Shown here: positions 34,061 to 45,960 of the stretch, piece after piece | How the letters are laid out: every line of letters starts with the position of its first letter | Numbering within the stretch: the first letter of the stretch is position 1 | Source of the DNA: Selaginella tamariscina | Lineage: Eukaryota; Streptophyta; Lycopodiopsida; Selaginellales; Selaginellaceae | Assembly (NCBI GenBank): GCA_003024785.1 | Contig: PUQB01000284.1 | Span: 62,001-126,000 of the forward strand | Reading direction: 5' to 3' | DNA: 64,000 bases | Translations under genes and position numbers: made by a program | The notes under the pieces: generated by a model | Databases searched by the model: none | Told to the model about the DNA's origin: nothing | The model's input: the letters and a program-made list of their open reading frames with translations, nothing else

Positions 34061-35160
34061 ATAGCCAGCATTTAACATGACTAAAGACAATTTTGTAAAC
34101 AAGAAAGAACATGGAGTTATATGTTCATGTATGTGTGTGTCAAATTCATTGTAGAGATACATTATATATTTATAATACACTATGCAAAAGAAAGAAACTA
34201 TAGGTATAGATGCTATACCTTGATATTCAGTCATTAAAAAATCATATATGTGTATGTACACAAAGGTTGATTTTCCACATAATCCCTCTTGGAGAGAATG
34301 AGTAAACAAATGAACAAAATTTGTGAAGAAACATGTAGAAGGAATAAGAGACAAATTGTGAATAAATAAGAGAAGAAGACAAGAAGTGCGATAGCCATAA
34401 ATAAGGGGTGCGACATGAAGAAGTGTGTTGTGAAGAATAAGAAGTGTCCCTTAAGGAAGGAGTAAATTGCCATGAAGCAGAAGGAGAATGATTACATGAA
34501 AAAGGATTAGTGAAGAAGCTTCAAACCTTGGCCAGCCCTAAAAAAAACCTAGATCTAAAAAACCCTAAAAAAAATGAAGCTTACATTCATGAACACATGT
34601 CAGATTGCATGCTGACACATGTGGTCGATGATGTCATGATTATGTAAGCACTTGGTGTCTTGTCTTTAACTATTAAAATAACAGATATATTAAGCTCTGA
34701 CATGAAACAATAATCTATGACTAATTAGTTGCAATTATTTAATATTTGCAATAAACATAATTCTTTCTTGATAATGATAGATTTACACCATTTTAATGAA
34801 AGGGTGATATTTTGGAAAATTCTGTATAGGTAATAGTCCTTTTGTATTTACTTATCATTGCATTTGTTATGGTTCATATAAGTATTTTCAATAAGAGTTC
34901 GTTTTGGCAATATGATCATGTTAAGTGAATTCTTCTTCATTTTCATAGATTTGTTTGCAAGCAAATTTCACCATTCCTAACACAACACATTACATGTAAT
35001 GCAGCATGTGAATGATGATCTTGCAAGGGTAATTCCTGTTGAGTCCAAAGTATACATTTTAAATCCATCATTGGGTGTGTGTTCTTTGTTAGATAAAATA
35101 AAGTCATTGACATGGATACCACATTAGGTGAAATAACCATCAAATACCTAAATTATTGAA
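34061..35160. other. AT-rich spacer, no gene seen
   Basis: Telobox-like 'aaaccctaaaaaaaa' at 34545-34570. It lies between the oppositely oriented ParB-like and transposase-like remnants, so it is the type II counterpart of the shared upstream region. Confidence 0.45.
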
Positions 35161-35164
35161 GGTG

Positions 35165-35884
35165 AGCATTGCATATTCCATTTTGGCACATGTTTTTGTA
35201 AAATGCTTTGTCTTCAAGAAGCATTAAGCATGAAGTCACAAGTCCATACAACAAACATTCACTATATAACCATTTGTTGGAGAATAATAAAATAGCAAGG
35301 CAGATTACTTAGCATTTATCAAAGATGTTCATGCAAAGAAGTCCCTTCTACCTACAATGGGAATGTTGTGTTTGAACTTCCACCTTTATTATGTGTAGGG
35401 TCAGAAATAGCTAATGGCATGAGGTGCAAAGATGATGATTGCGTCTAGACAAGGAGCAATGAATCATAGTGGAAGGATTTCACCAGTGTTGTTCAATTAA
35501 GTCGTTGTGGAGGACATCTAGTGTGTGTGAACCGAACATGTTCATTCTACAATCACAATCAATGATAGAGCGAATAGTTCTAGAGGTATACTTTGTAGTT
35601 GAGGTTGAGAGTGGGTCCGATACTTTGAAGAAAGGGAAGCTTTGTTACACATACTATGCTTCACAATTTGAATGCTGGAGTGCCTACGATGCCACAAAAT
35701 ATATTATGGTCTCTATAAACATTACAATGTCTTGTTTAGTTATTCATATTGGTACCCACAACACCTTGTTTCTACAGGTGTATTGGCATTGCTAGGGAAG
35801 CATTAACGAAGAAGGTAGAAGAACATGCACTCACTCCCAGAGCTTTTGCAAGTTTTATTATAATGGATGTTGCATGTGACAATC
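35165..35884 (+). pseudogene. Transposase-like gene fragment, type II
   Basis: Plus-strand coding with stops: LPTYNGNVVFELPPLLC, GMRCKDDDC, then SRCGGHLVCVNRTCSFYNHN (about 35400-35570), and later AREALTKKVEEHALTPRAF. The repeated C-x3-5-C spacings suggest zinc binding. This is the divergent partner of the ParB-like remnant. It is cut at 35884 by the chromovirus LTR. I do not recognise a named family with confidence. Confidence 0.4.
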
Positions 35885-36165
35885 TGACTATGTCACATGG
35901 ATACAAATAAGGTCATTAAAATTAGCCAAGTCCAAAATATGGATACGAATATAAATAAGGATCACTAAACTTAGCCAAAGTCCATATCAAGGTTCCAAGA
36001 CAAAGATAGTCTAAGTCCAAATTTGGCTTCCCTTATAATATATAAGTGTGGACGTGATCAGGGTTAAGCATTCTAATTTAATGATAGTTTAGGAGCTAAG
36101 CCTTTTGTCTTGTTCCGATCTTTGTAATCTAGCTTATTTTCTGTCTTTCAACTTAGTTCTTAACA
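35885..36165 (+). repeat. 5' LTR of degenerate chromovirus
   Basis: TGACTATG...TTCTTAACA, 281 bp. An inverted partner lies at 29112-29490. The two LTRs belong to one element whose halves were separated by inversion. Confidence 0.72.
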
Positions 36166-36279
36166 ATTTGAACTAGAATACTTCTTCATTCCTTGGTTTT
36201 GAGTTTTCAATTTCCTCAATATTTTTTTTTATCAATGTAGAACTCTTTATGCAATAGTTTTAGTAACCACAACTTGAGC

Positions 36280-37080
36280 ATTAATGGTTGCAACATGATC
36301 TACAGCAACAATCATCCCCATCACGGGTTTCAAAATCAAAAGTCAGCTTACCAATTCAAGGTCATAATTTTGGGTTTCATGAATTAAGTTTAGTTGGTAT
36401 TTCGGTTACACCCACACCACTACCCTATGATTATAACACAAGTGGGTCTTGTAGGCACACTCCTCACTAGTGCAGCTTTAAAATGGTTTGCACCTTTACG
36501 TGAGAAGGACTCACCACTCTTGAACTCATAGAATATGTTTTTCCAAGCCTTTGAAGCTACCTTAGACAATTTTGACCATGAGCGCATGGTGGTAATCGAG
36601 CTTTGACGATTACAACAAGGTTCTTGTGGAACATTCGAATATGCTTTTGACTTCCAATTACTTTCATGCGACATTAATTGGGATGACACTGCCCTCCGTG
36701 ATCAATTCAGAGAAGGTCGTCGTGACGATGTTAAAGATCTCCTACTCACTCTCAAAACCCCAAATTCCCTGGGTAAAGTTATTGCTCAAATAGTTCATTG
36801 TAACAATCGACTTTTTGAGCAATGTAAAGAGAAATGTTCTTGATAAGTATTTCGTACTCCAACTCCAATAGTGCAAGAGCCCGGCCACTCTATCTTCTAA
36901 CGGTGAATTAAAGCAAGTGGATACTCTTTGAGCACAAGGGCCACTGACACAAGCCAAACGACAATGACGTCTTCAAAAAAACTTGTGTTTATACTATGTT
37001 ACAAATAGACAACAATTTTGTTAGGTGCCCAAATCAACAGCAAATTCAAGCTAAGGTGGTGGATGGTTAGTTAGGAAATA
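36280..37080 (+). pseudogene. gag: Degenerate chromovirus gag
   Basis: Frames with DQFREGRRDDVKDLLLTL and CNNRLFEQCKEK (36690-36835) match the tandem chromovirus Gag block FGLRDDVKDLLLTLPDA...CDNRLFERRQ. A remnant of the zinc knuckle follows near 36985-37030. Stops and indels throughout. Confidence 0.75.
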
Positions 37081-38130
37081 AGGAGGTCCAATCTGAATAG
37101 GAGCACTCGATTGAACCACTGCAAGTCTGTTCCAAATATCTTTTCTTTGACGGTAGTTTTACATGTGATTCCAACAATGAACACCAACAAGCCCTTTCTT
37201 TGTCTAATTACTATTTTGACATCTGATAGTATTCATGTTAATGTAGTAGCTTTACTTGACAGTGGTGCAACTGACAACTTGATTAACTACCTCTTCATCC
37301 AGCAACATAATATGAAGCTTTGTCTACATTTTGATCGATCAAGTTAACGATTGCTAATGGAAGACCAATGATATCCAATGATATTATTGTAATCTTATGC
37401 TTGGTCTTCTTCAATGTCATTTCAATTCCCTTCCTTAGTTTGAGACCCTCAATTTGCAGATTGATTAGACAACTCATACTAGTTGTTTCTACTCTAGCTT
37501 CTGTTTTGTTTCTGACTCTTGACCATATCTCGCCAACTTTGGCTCATGGCAATACCTCTGCAATTTTGATTTCTGTTCCTAGTAATACTTCTACATCTCC
37601 GTCTTTGGCTCTAACTTTGACTCCAACTCTAACTCCGACACTGATTCCAACTTCGTCTTCATCTCCGATTCTGACCAAGATTCTGCCTAGCAACATCTTA
37701 CGTCTCCAATGACATCAACTCTAATTTTGATTTTGACTTCGACTCCAACGACATCTGCTTCTAGTTCCTTGTCATTTGTATACCACAAGTTTACGGATGT
37801 ATTTAACATCCGTAAATTAACAAGGTCCAAGCCAGCCGTCTTTCTGAACATTGTCCATATGACTATTCAATTAATACTATTGAAGGTTCGATATACAATC
37901 TTTCTCCACTTGAGCTTGAAGCTTTGTGGGAATACACCAACAAAACTTGGCTATCAGTTTCATTAATCATTCTAAGTCTTCAACTAGTGTCCATATCTTC
38001 TTCCATCAAGAAAAAAGATTGTTCTCTCTTATTGGTGGTCAACTATTGCAAGTTGATTAAGATTACCATTCGTAATCATTATCTTCTACCTCTTATCTCT
38101 AAGCTTTACAACACCAAATACACCCATGAT
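37081..38130 (+). pseudogene. pol: Degenerate chromovirus protease, linker and RT N-terminus
   Basis: Protease site VVALLDSGATDNLIN (37245-37290). A Thr/Ser/Pro-rich linker (37480-37740) is equivalent to that of the tandem elements. The RT start is FVYHKFTDVFNIRKL (37775), then IKKKDCSLLLVVNYCKL and IRNHYLLPLISKL (38005-38105). It breaks off where RT should continue 'LLDRLRG..'; that continuation is at 31965 on the minus strand. Confidence 0.78.
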
Positions 38131-39117
38131 GTGCTAAGTTGAAGGAAGGAGTTGAGAAGATTGTACAATTCCCACAAATTAGCATTGAACAAACATCATC
38201 ATTGCAAGGCAAGGGATATGACCTCGTACTTGAAGACTTCCCAACTGACCTTTCTCGAATTTGAACAGAGTCACACACCTATACTCATTGCATAGGTCAT
38301 TCCTCACCGGTTGTGAGGAAATTTTACACATGTAGGGTTTCATAGTGTCGATCGGACCATGCGAAATAATTAAAATATGCATCCAAAGAACTTCATCACA
38401 ATCTAGGAGATTGCTCTGGCAAACTCAAATAACCATGGTTGGGGATACAACATTGATATTAAGGTGAGTTGTTAAAAAATTAATCAAAGTCCTCAACCAT
38501 AGGAGAGCAACATAAATTCCTTGGCACCAAGGATCTTCATTCAATGTCCTCAACAATGAGGAATATGTATGTAGAAAATCCCTTGGCATCGAAGACATAG
38601 TTAACCAATCCCCGGAAGCTAAGATTTAAAAGGCATTGTCCTAGGCACAAGTACATTATAGAAGATCCTTGGTATCAAGATCTTTTATAATGTACTTGTA
38701 AACCTTTTTACTTGGGTTGTTAATCAATTCTATATTTAACATTGTCTCTCACTTTAGACTCATATGTCTATGTAGTGCATTGATTTGTGTTTAGTCATGA
38801 TGGTACGAAGGGGAGATCATAATGTATTTCCAACCCATTGGATGTACAGACAAACACACTCATTGAGAAATCAAATATAAAAAGCAAGAGATGAAAATGG
38901 CTAATAAGTGGAAATTGATATACATGGCTCTTTACCTAATGATTACATCCTAGACTTGTTCATGGGTACTAGGAAAATGTTTTCAATGGGAGCTGTAATG
39001 GGGAGGAAGGTTTTTGGAGTGGAGGTGGACCAGGTAATTTACTCACATGTGAGAGATATGGTACTAACAAACCTGCTCAAGCCATTGCATTCTAAGAAAA
39101 CTGTCATAGTTTTTATA
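38131..39117 (+). pseudogene. DNA-methyltransferase-like part of type II gene
   Basis: First exon: EKIVQFPQISIEQ..., then KGYDLVLEDFPTDL (about 38210-38255), which sits where motif IV (D-P-P-Y/W/F) would be but is degenerate. HGWGYNIDIK ends at a GTGAGT donor at 38464. After an intron with palindromes comes PNDYILDLFMGT...VMGRKVFGVEVD (38935-39035), the motif I (DxFxGxG) and motif II (E/D) layout of amino-methyltransferases. Motif IV before motif I is the permuted (beta-class) order. The Gly of motif I is replaced by Arg. Cut at 39118 by repeat R1. Confidence 0.55.
38505..38700. repeat. Type II palindromes inside the methyltransferase intron
   Basis: CCTTGGCACCAAGG (38521), CCTTGGCATCGAAG (38581), CCCCGGAAGCTAAG and CCTTGGTATCAAGA (38670), all between the donor at 38464 and the next coding block at about 38910. 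Confidence 0.65.
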
Positions 39118-40673
39118 TGACTCCCTTTACTTTAAACGTTGACTATTGTTACCTACTATACTATGTTGATGGACCCTAGATGTAGTAGAAAATAGGTCTG
39201 CTTAATGCACTTGGGTATTTCATGATGGTCCGCTAGGTATCATTAGGTATTTATAAAAAACTCTAGGCCAAGCTAGAACTTACCTTTTCAAAAATTCTCC
39301 CTTGATTTTGACGTCCCATTCAAGTTTTTTGGTTAGTGCATATGAGTTCGCATGTTAAGTAAGGTTAGAAACACCCCTAAGGTTGACCTAACCCTAGGGT
39401 TTCCCTAACCCACACCCTAAACCCTTCTCCCTGGGGTAGGAGTTAGGTTTAAGGTAAGCTCATCTCATTAACTAAGGGGTTGGCATTTTGTGCCAACCCA
39501 CTTACACATATAAGAAGACTGGGGGGGGCTCCATCACATAAATAAGGTAAGGTATATGTAGGAGAGTTCATGTGTTCATGATAGAGTTCGTTATTGCAAG
39601 CTCTAGCTTGTGTCATCAAGACACAACCCTCTGTTGTACTGCCTTAACTTCTAAACAATAGGGTTACCTACCCTTAACATTGGTGAATCCACCATGCCTG
39701 TGAGGTCTTATCGGACTGCATGTTCTAAGGATTAACAGTTGAGGCCTGTCTCCAGCCTTCTTCACATCATAAGAGTAATGCTCATAGCTAAGCAAGACAC
39801 ATTTGTGTCCTTATTTAACTATGAGCGTGGATCTTGGTTGATAGGTTTTCCTTCTTGAGCTCCTAAGGGATTGTAGAGGGGTTCTAGAGTCGGCATTGGA
39901 GCCACATTCATGGCACCTGATGCAATTCTTGAATCTAAGGGGCTATGACATTTGGGAAGCAATGTCATATGAAGATGTGACATTATGCCAGATGGCATGC
40001 AATACAACACCTAAGGTACACCTTTTGGGATTGTTTGATGGGGTTAATGCTAAGGGGTTGGATACTCTAAATCAGGTGTTAAGCCTTGGGCATTAGCTCA
40101 AGGGAGGTTAGGTCTTGTAACTAGGTGTGATATTGGCACACTTGACTAGGGGGTGTTCTCCTTAAGATCCAGGGATTGAACAACCTAAGTCATTAGTAAT
40201 AGCCCTTTCGTGAGGCACTTGTGTACTTAAGATTATCCAAACTTAACCTTGGGGAATTTGGCTAGCAAAACATTCGTGTTCGCCTATGATGCACACTCGT
40301 GTCTTCACTAAGTACTAACCCTAGGACTAAGGTATGACTTGAACACTCAAACCCTTAGGGGTTAGTCGTGGTTCAGAGCACTCTTTATCACCAAAAAGGG
40401 GTTGTACTCGGTGATTCCTTAAGGGTTAAGTCATGATGTCTTGGCTCTGTCATGGGGGTATGTGCAAGGCATGTTTCCTTAATGGAGTTGGGACATGAGT
40501 CTGTCTAGGTCTTTTAGGGCAAGACTCTAAGTCTTGTGCCTATTTGGGTATCTGAGTCAGGCTCTAGGGGTTGTCTTGGAAGACTTGGCGTTGTTCACAC
40601 AAGGTATTATGCGAATAGCTACTTGACAGCCATGTGTTGCCAAGTGTTAGCCCTCTGGGTTAAAACTTTGACA
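39118..40673. repeat. LTR-like direct repeat R1
   Basis: About 1.56 kb, TGACTCCC...ACTTTGACA. Aligns along its length with 42258-43895 (shared blocks such as 'gcacttgggtattt', 'aaacacccctaaggttgacctaaccctaggg', 'gagcccttttgtgag' and 'ggttaaaactctga'). TG/CA ends and the two-copy layout suggest LTRs, but no gag/pol lies between and no target duplication is visible. Confidence 0.6.
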
Positions 40674-41060
40674 AAAACTGTTGAACCAAAGTAAAGCCAA
40701 CCGAAAGTTCTACTACTGGCTTAAATTTTGAGGATGAAGAGGATGAAAATGATAATGAGAAAGATGATAGTGACTAAGAGGCAGAACCAAAACATTCAGA
40801 CAAACATGCACCAAAGAGGAAGTCTATACACCACAAGGACCCTAAAAACAAAGAAAATTCGTGAAACCAAGAAGTCCCCTAGAAAGAAGAAAGAAGAGTG
40901 AAAGCAAGTGAAAACACTGCTCTTCAATCTTCGGAATTGAGGAAGAGATTTCACACAAGAAGAAAGAATAAAAGTAGTTTGCAATACATTAAGTGAAGAA
41001 GTTATGTGAAGAACACAATTAACAAACCAACAACTAGATGTTGTTCTCTAAGCAAAATAA
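40674..41060 (+). pseudogene. Acidic/basic tail, probably C-terminus of type II methyltransferase gene
   Basis: Plus-strand coding LNFEDEEDENDNEKDDSD, then KHAPKRKS, a strongly acidic run followed by Lys/Arg-rich sequence (40715-40990). It begins directly after R1, whose other side holds the methyltransferase motif I block. R1 therefore seems to have split one gene. Assignment by position only. Confidence 0.4.
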
Positions 41061-41540
41061 ATAAAGGTGTATTTTTTTTGTAATCTAATGTATCTACCTC
41101 GTGTTAACGCATGCTTACAATGCACTTTCATGACGGCTTTATTTAGAAGATTTTTCAAGTGTGTTTCCAAACATCATTCTAAAACATCAATGATCAAAAC
41201 ATCAACCATCAATCCGTGATATTCCATTTCAACATGTCCTTTCACCTCATTCAAAACAACTTTTCATAAACATGGAAGTAAAGTATCCTAAACATATCAT
41301 TAACATTCCCTTGGTGTTGAGCACTTCATGAGACATAACTAAACTGCCATTTAGTGTGTGAAATTGTTCTTGAGTCTCGATCCTTGGCATCAAGGATCTG
41401 CAATGGAAATATGCAAAGAATCTTTGGTATGGAGGCGAGCAACGCGCATATGGTGGACCACACAAATTAGTCACTTTTTGGCTCAACCAACATGAAGAAT
41501 TTACATTCCTATTAGAGAGTACAAAATTAGTGGTTATTAA
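41061..41540. other. Unassigned spacer
   Basis: One type II palindrome (CCTTGGCATCAAGG at about 41386). No gene seen. Confidence 0.4.
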
Positions 41541-42030
41541 TATAGAGTCATATACTAGACCTGGTCTTATTACATCTTATATATTAACAAGGATGGCAAC
41601 TTCCAATTGCATTCGTGAGAGTGTAAGGTGGTGGCAACAACATCAAGATATTGACCAAAATGATTCGATTAATTCGGAGAGTGATGATTTAGACAAAATG
41701 AGGAGATTTCTCTGTATGGTTAGGAAGAAAGTATTTATAAATAAATTAACATGTTGATAAGGAAATGATTTCATTTGTAATTATGTTTGATAGTATTTCT
41801 TAATTATTGTAAACTATTTTTAAAATAATATGAATATTCTAAGATATTTTAGGAATATTCCTTACTAAGTAAGGTTATTGAAGGATTAATTAATTAATTA
41901 ATTAATATTTAAGGCTTAATTACATATTAATTAAATGATTAATTAATAATTAAAACTTAAGTATTAATTAGTAATTTATTTTATATTCCCATTTTCACGT
42001 ATCATGCCCACTTTAGTTACAATGTGCATT
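41541..42030 (+). pseudogene. 3' fragment of HAD gene and element end, copy D
   Basis: Near-identical to 27637-28103: coding tail RPGLITSYILTRMA...DDLDKMRR...KKVFINKLTC, then the AT-rich end. The rest of the HAD gene is absent. A one-base difference at the LDKMRR/LDKMRK junction shifts a short segment. Confidence 0.75.
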
Positions 42031-42257
42031 TAACCATTATGTTGTTTGTATTCGGTGACAGACTTTGTAAATGTGCAAAAGATTTCCAAGTGACTTCATG
42101 TCACAAGTGGTGCCTTCGGTGATTCAGTTTATGACTCAATGAACGACGGTTTTAAAGTACTTGGTTTTGCGTAATGTAAAGGGGATAATGAAAATTATGT
42201 GAATTTTAGGCTAACTTCGCATAGAGTGATATGTTAATTTTGGTTGATTTTTTCTTA
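42031..42257. other. Unassigned spacer
   Basis: No gene or repeat recognised between copy D and R2. Confidence 0.3.
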
Positions 42258-43895
42258 TGACTGCTCTTTACTTTGGACGTTGATTGTTATTACCTATCGA
42301 ACTATATTGATAAACCCTAGGTGTAGAAGAAATAGGCCTACTTAGTGCACTTGGGTATTTAGTGATGGTCCGGCCATGTGTCATTAAGTATTTATAAGAA
42401 ACTCTAGGCGAAGCTAATACTTTCATTTAAAAAACTGTTACCCTAGTTTTTTGTGTCTCGGTTAGGTTTCTCATTAGTTTTGATGAGTTTGACATGTTAA
42501 ATATGGGTAGAAACACCCCTAAGGTTGACCTAACCCTAGGGCCCCACACCTCAAACCCCTCAGGTTAGGGTTTAGGGATTTATGGGTCATTAAGTTAACT
42601 CACCAAGTATATTCCCATTGGAAATGAGATTCTATGCCAACCCACTTTACAAAACAGGCTCTATCACATATAAAATAGTGCATGTAGTGAGGGTTCCTAG
42701 GTTCATGACTAAGCTTGTTACTCTTTTACCGATGCAAGTTTTAGCTTGTGTCGTTAAGGCATAACCCTCTATTGTGCCGCCTTAATAAGAGTACGTTCCA
42801 CCTTTGGGGTAGCCTACCCTTAACGTTGACGAATCCATGCCTGGAGGTCTTGTCGAAATGCACGTTCCAAGGGGCATAGGTTGAGGCTTATTTCCAACTT
42901 CCTCCTTCATGTCAAATTAAGAGTAGCACTCACATCTATGCAAGGCACATTCGTGTCCTTATCCAACCTTGGGTATGGAATCTTAGTTGACATGGTTTCC
43001 TTTACCAAGTTCCTGAGGGTTTGCAGAAAGGGTTCTAGAGTTGGCATTTGGGAGCCATGTTCATGGCACTAAGTGTAACTCTTGAATCTAAGGGGTTATG
43101 GCATGATAGCCCACATCATGAAAAATAGATATGACACTAGGCTAGATGACACATGGTACAACACTCGAGGCACACTCTTCGAGGTTGTGTCATGGGTTTG
43201 TCGCCAAGGGGTTGGATACTCTAGTAAATAGGCATACTTGTACTCATACCATGGTGCTAAGCCTTGGGTATCAGCTCAAGGGAGGCTAGGTCTCATAACT
43301 AGGTATGCTTTTGACACACTTGGTTATGTGGTGTTCTCCTTATTTAAGGGTTGAACAACCTAATCTCATTAGTAGGAGCCCTTTTGTGAGACATTCGTAA
43401 GGTTATGTATTTAGGTTATCCAAACCTAGCCTTAGAGCAGAAACTCATGTCCGCCTACGATGCACACTTGTGTCTTTATTAAGTACTAGCCCTAGGTTTA
43501 AGGTATGACTTGGCCATTCAAACCCTTAGGGATTAGTCGTGGTTTAGGGTACTCCTTGTCACCCTGTAGGGGTTGTACTCTCGAATAAGAGTAATTCCTC
43601 AAGGATAAGTGATAATGCCTTAGCCTCGTCATGGGGGTATGTGTGGGACACATCTCCTTGGTGGGGTTAGGGCATGAGCATGTCTAGATCTCCTGGGGTA
43701 GAGTCCTAATTTAAAGTTTACTCAGGTTGTCTTATGAGGTTTGGGTTTGGGCAACATTAAGTCTCATGCCTATTTAGGCAATTGAGTCAGACTCTTAGGA
43801 TTGTCTTAAAAAGACTTAATGTTGCTCACACAAGGTGATGATGCCAAATAGCCACTTGGTAACTATGTGTTGACCTTTTGGTTAAAACTCTGATA
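42258..43895. repeat. LTR-like direct repeat R2
   Basis: About 1.64 kb, second copy of R1 in the same orientation, diverged by substitutions and small indels. A shorter related end occurs inverted near 53040-53110 ('gtcagagttttaactt'). Confidence 0.6.
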
Positions 43896-45300
43896 GTGTA
43901 TCACATACAAAAAAAAATATGGATCATGCATGGGTTTGACATATGTGTGTATGTGAGAGTTTTAAGCTATCATATACACACAATACATACATACACACAC
44001 ATATACACATAGATATATATACATAATACATATGTGAATGTGTCACGTACACACAATACATATTATAGATCATGCATGGGTTTAGCAGTGTGTGTGTGGG
44101 TGAGAGAGAGAGAGAGAGTGTTCAAAGATTAATTTGACACACATTACATACATTAGTACACATATACATACACACACATGTATACATACATACATATATA
44201 CATACATGTGTGAATGTGTCACATACACACAATACATATGGATCATACATGGGTTTAACATGATGCTTTTGAGAAAGAAGCAACAAAGCCCTTGAGCTGG
44301 GTCTGATGGCCCAATGATGATCATCCCCAATTAATCATCTATCTCGATATGCCAGATGCGCAGTATGTCAATATTATGTAAATCGATATTAAAAATGTGT
44401 GAACACTATCAACACTAGACATATGATGATTATCACATATTATTAATTGTTTGATTTATGATTTAAATCCTTTACTGTAGCCCTTAACCCTATACACAAA
44501 GCCCTACACCTGCTAGTGTATATATATGCATCATCAATAAATCATGCTTAAACCCTGGTTTAGGGTTTAAACCCAAACCAGTATTTTATTATTAAATTTT
44601 AATATCTATATAAAAAGTTTATTATTCATATAAAAATGCATAAGAAAACACGAATAAAGAATTTTTTTTAGTCAAGTAGCTATTAATAGCGCAAATCATT
44701 TAGTGATTTATAAATTATTTTTAAAAAATACAAATTATAATTTGCCCATACATTAAAATTGTTTAAATGACAAAATGATATTAAAACATATGATAATGCA
44801 ATTGTAGCACATATATATAATTTATAATGTATAATCTTTAAAACATAAAAATTAAATCCATGCACATTTGTACAAATATTTAATATATATATACTCTAGA
44901 CCCTAAACATATAGTGTGTGTGTATATATACACTGAGCTTGTTTAGAGTTTAAACCCTAAACACTAAGCCCCACAATCGGATGTTTTTAATGCGTGTGTT
45001 GTTTGCATGTGAAAGTCTATAAATGTTTTGTGTGTGTATGTAAGCCCCGATACACCCTAGCCCATAATAAATGCTTGGTTTGGGGTTTAAACCCTAAACC
45101 CTAAACACAAAGCTAGATGCTAGACCCTAAACATTATTTATATTGTGGCACACTCATGGACATGTGTTTTGTGTGTGTTTATGTGTAATGCTCTTGTGTT
45201 CATATGTGTGTATGTATATGTAAATTTTATTGTGTCTACATATGTGTGTAAAAGAAACATTGAAATAAAGTGAAATAAAAATAATATACACACTATGAAC
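43896..45300. repeat. Type I inter-gene spacer, copy E
   Basis: Matches 1-1430 and 60600-61560: CA/GT tracts, 'gagaaagaagcaacaaag', teloboxes ('aaaccctggtttagggtttaaaccc' at about 44553-44577, 'ggtttaaaccctaaaccctaaac' at 45080-45103), and AT-rich blocks. Here it leads rightward into the transposase-like gene. Confidence 0.7.
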
Positions 45301-45960
45301 ATATTTAAATGATACATATCTATTATATAGTTATATAAGCTCAGTGTATATATATACACACATATAATATGATATAGCTCAGTGTATATATATACACACA
45401 TAAATATGATATAGCTCAGTGTATATATATACACACACACTATATGTTAGGGTCTAGAGTATATATACATTTGCTTAGGGTCTTGTATTTGTATTATATA
45501 TGCATTTGCTTAGGGTCTTGTATTTGTATTATATATGCATTTGCATGCACATATATATATTTATATAAATAGAGTATATATACACACTATGAACATATTT
45601 AAATGATACATATCTATTATATAGTTATATATAGCTCAGTGTATATATATACACACATATAATATGATATAGCTCAGTGTATATATATACACACACACTA
45701 TATGTTTAGGTCTAGAGTATATATATATTAAATATTTGTACAAATGTGCATGGATTTATAACTATATATAACTATATATTATAACTATATATAACTATAT
45801 AATAGATATAATAGCTCAGATATATATCATATTATCTATTATATAGTTATATATAGTTATAATATAATTCATAATAAGGTTTAATAGTAGAATATTCTTA
45901 GAATAATAAGAAAATAATTCCATTATAAACAAATGTAGAATAATGACTTGAATTTACATT
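45300..45960. repeat. Rearranged local repeats with inverted copies
   Basis: Blocks 45285-45460 and 45575-45720 are direct duplicates ('tagctcagtgtatatatatacacacac'). Segments 45716-45760 and 45340-45460 are reverse complements of 44855-44940. Palindromic 'tatatatagttatatata' runs follow. Consistent with fold-back or template-switching rearrangement. Confidence 0.7.

Noticed and set aside
34234..34473. Phe/Leu-rich minus-strand frame resembling a membrane protein
   Set aside because: AT-rich composition alone gives such sequence; no start context, no homologue in the other copies.
39118..40673. R1/R2 as rRNA or other structured RNA
   Set aside because: No recognisable rRNA core sequence; TG/CA-like ends and position fit LTRs better.
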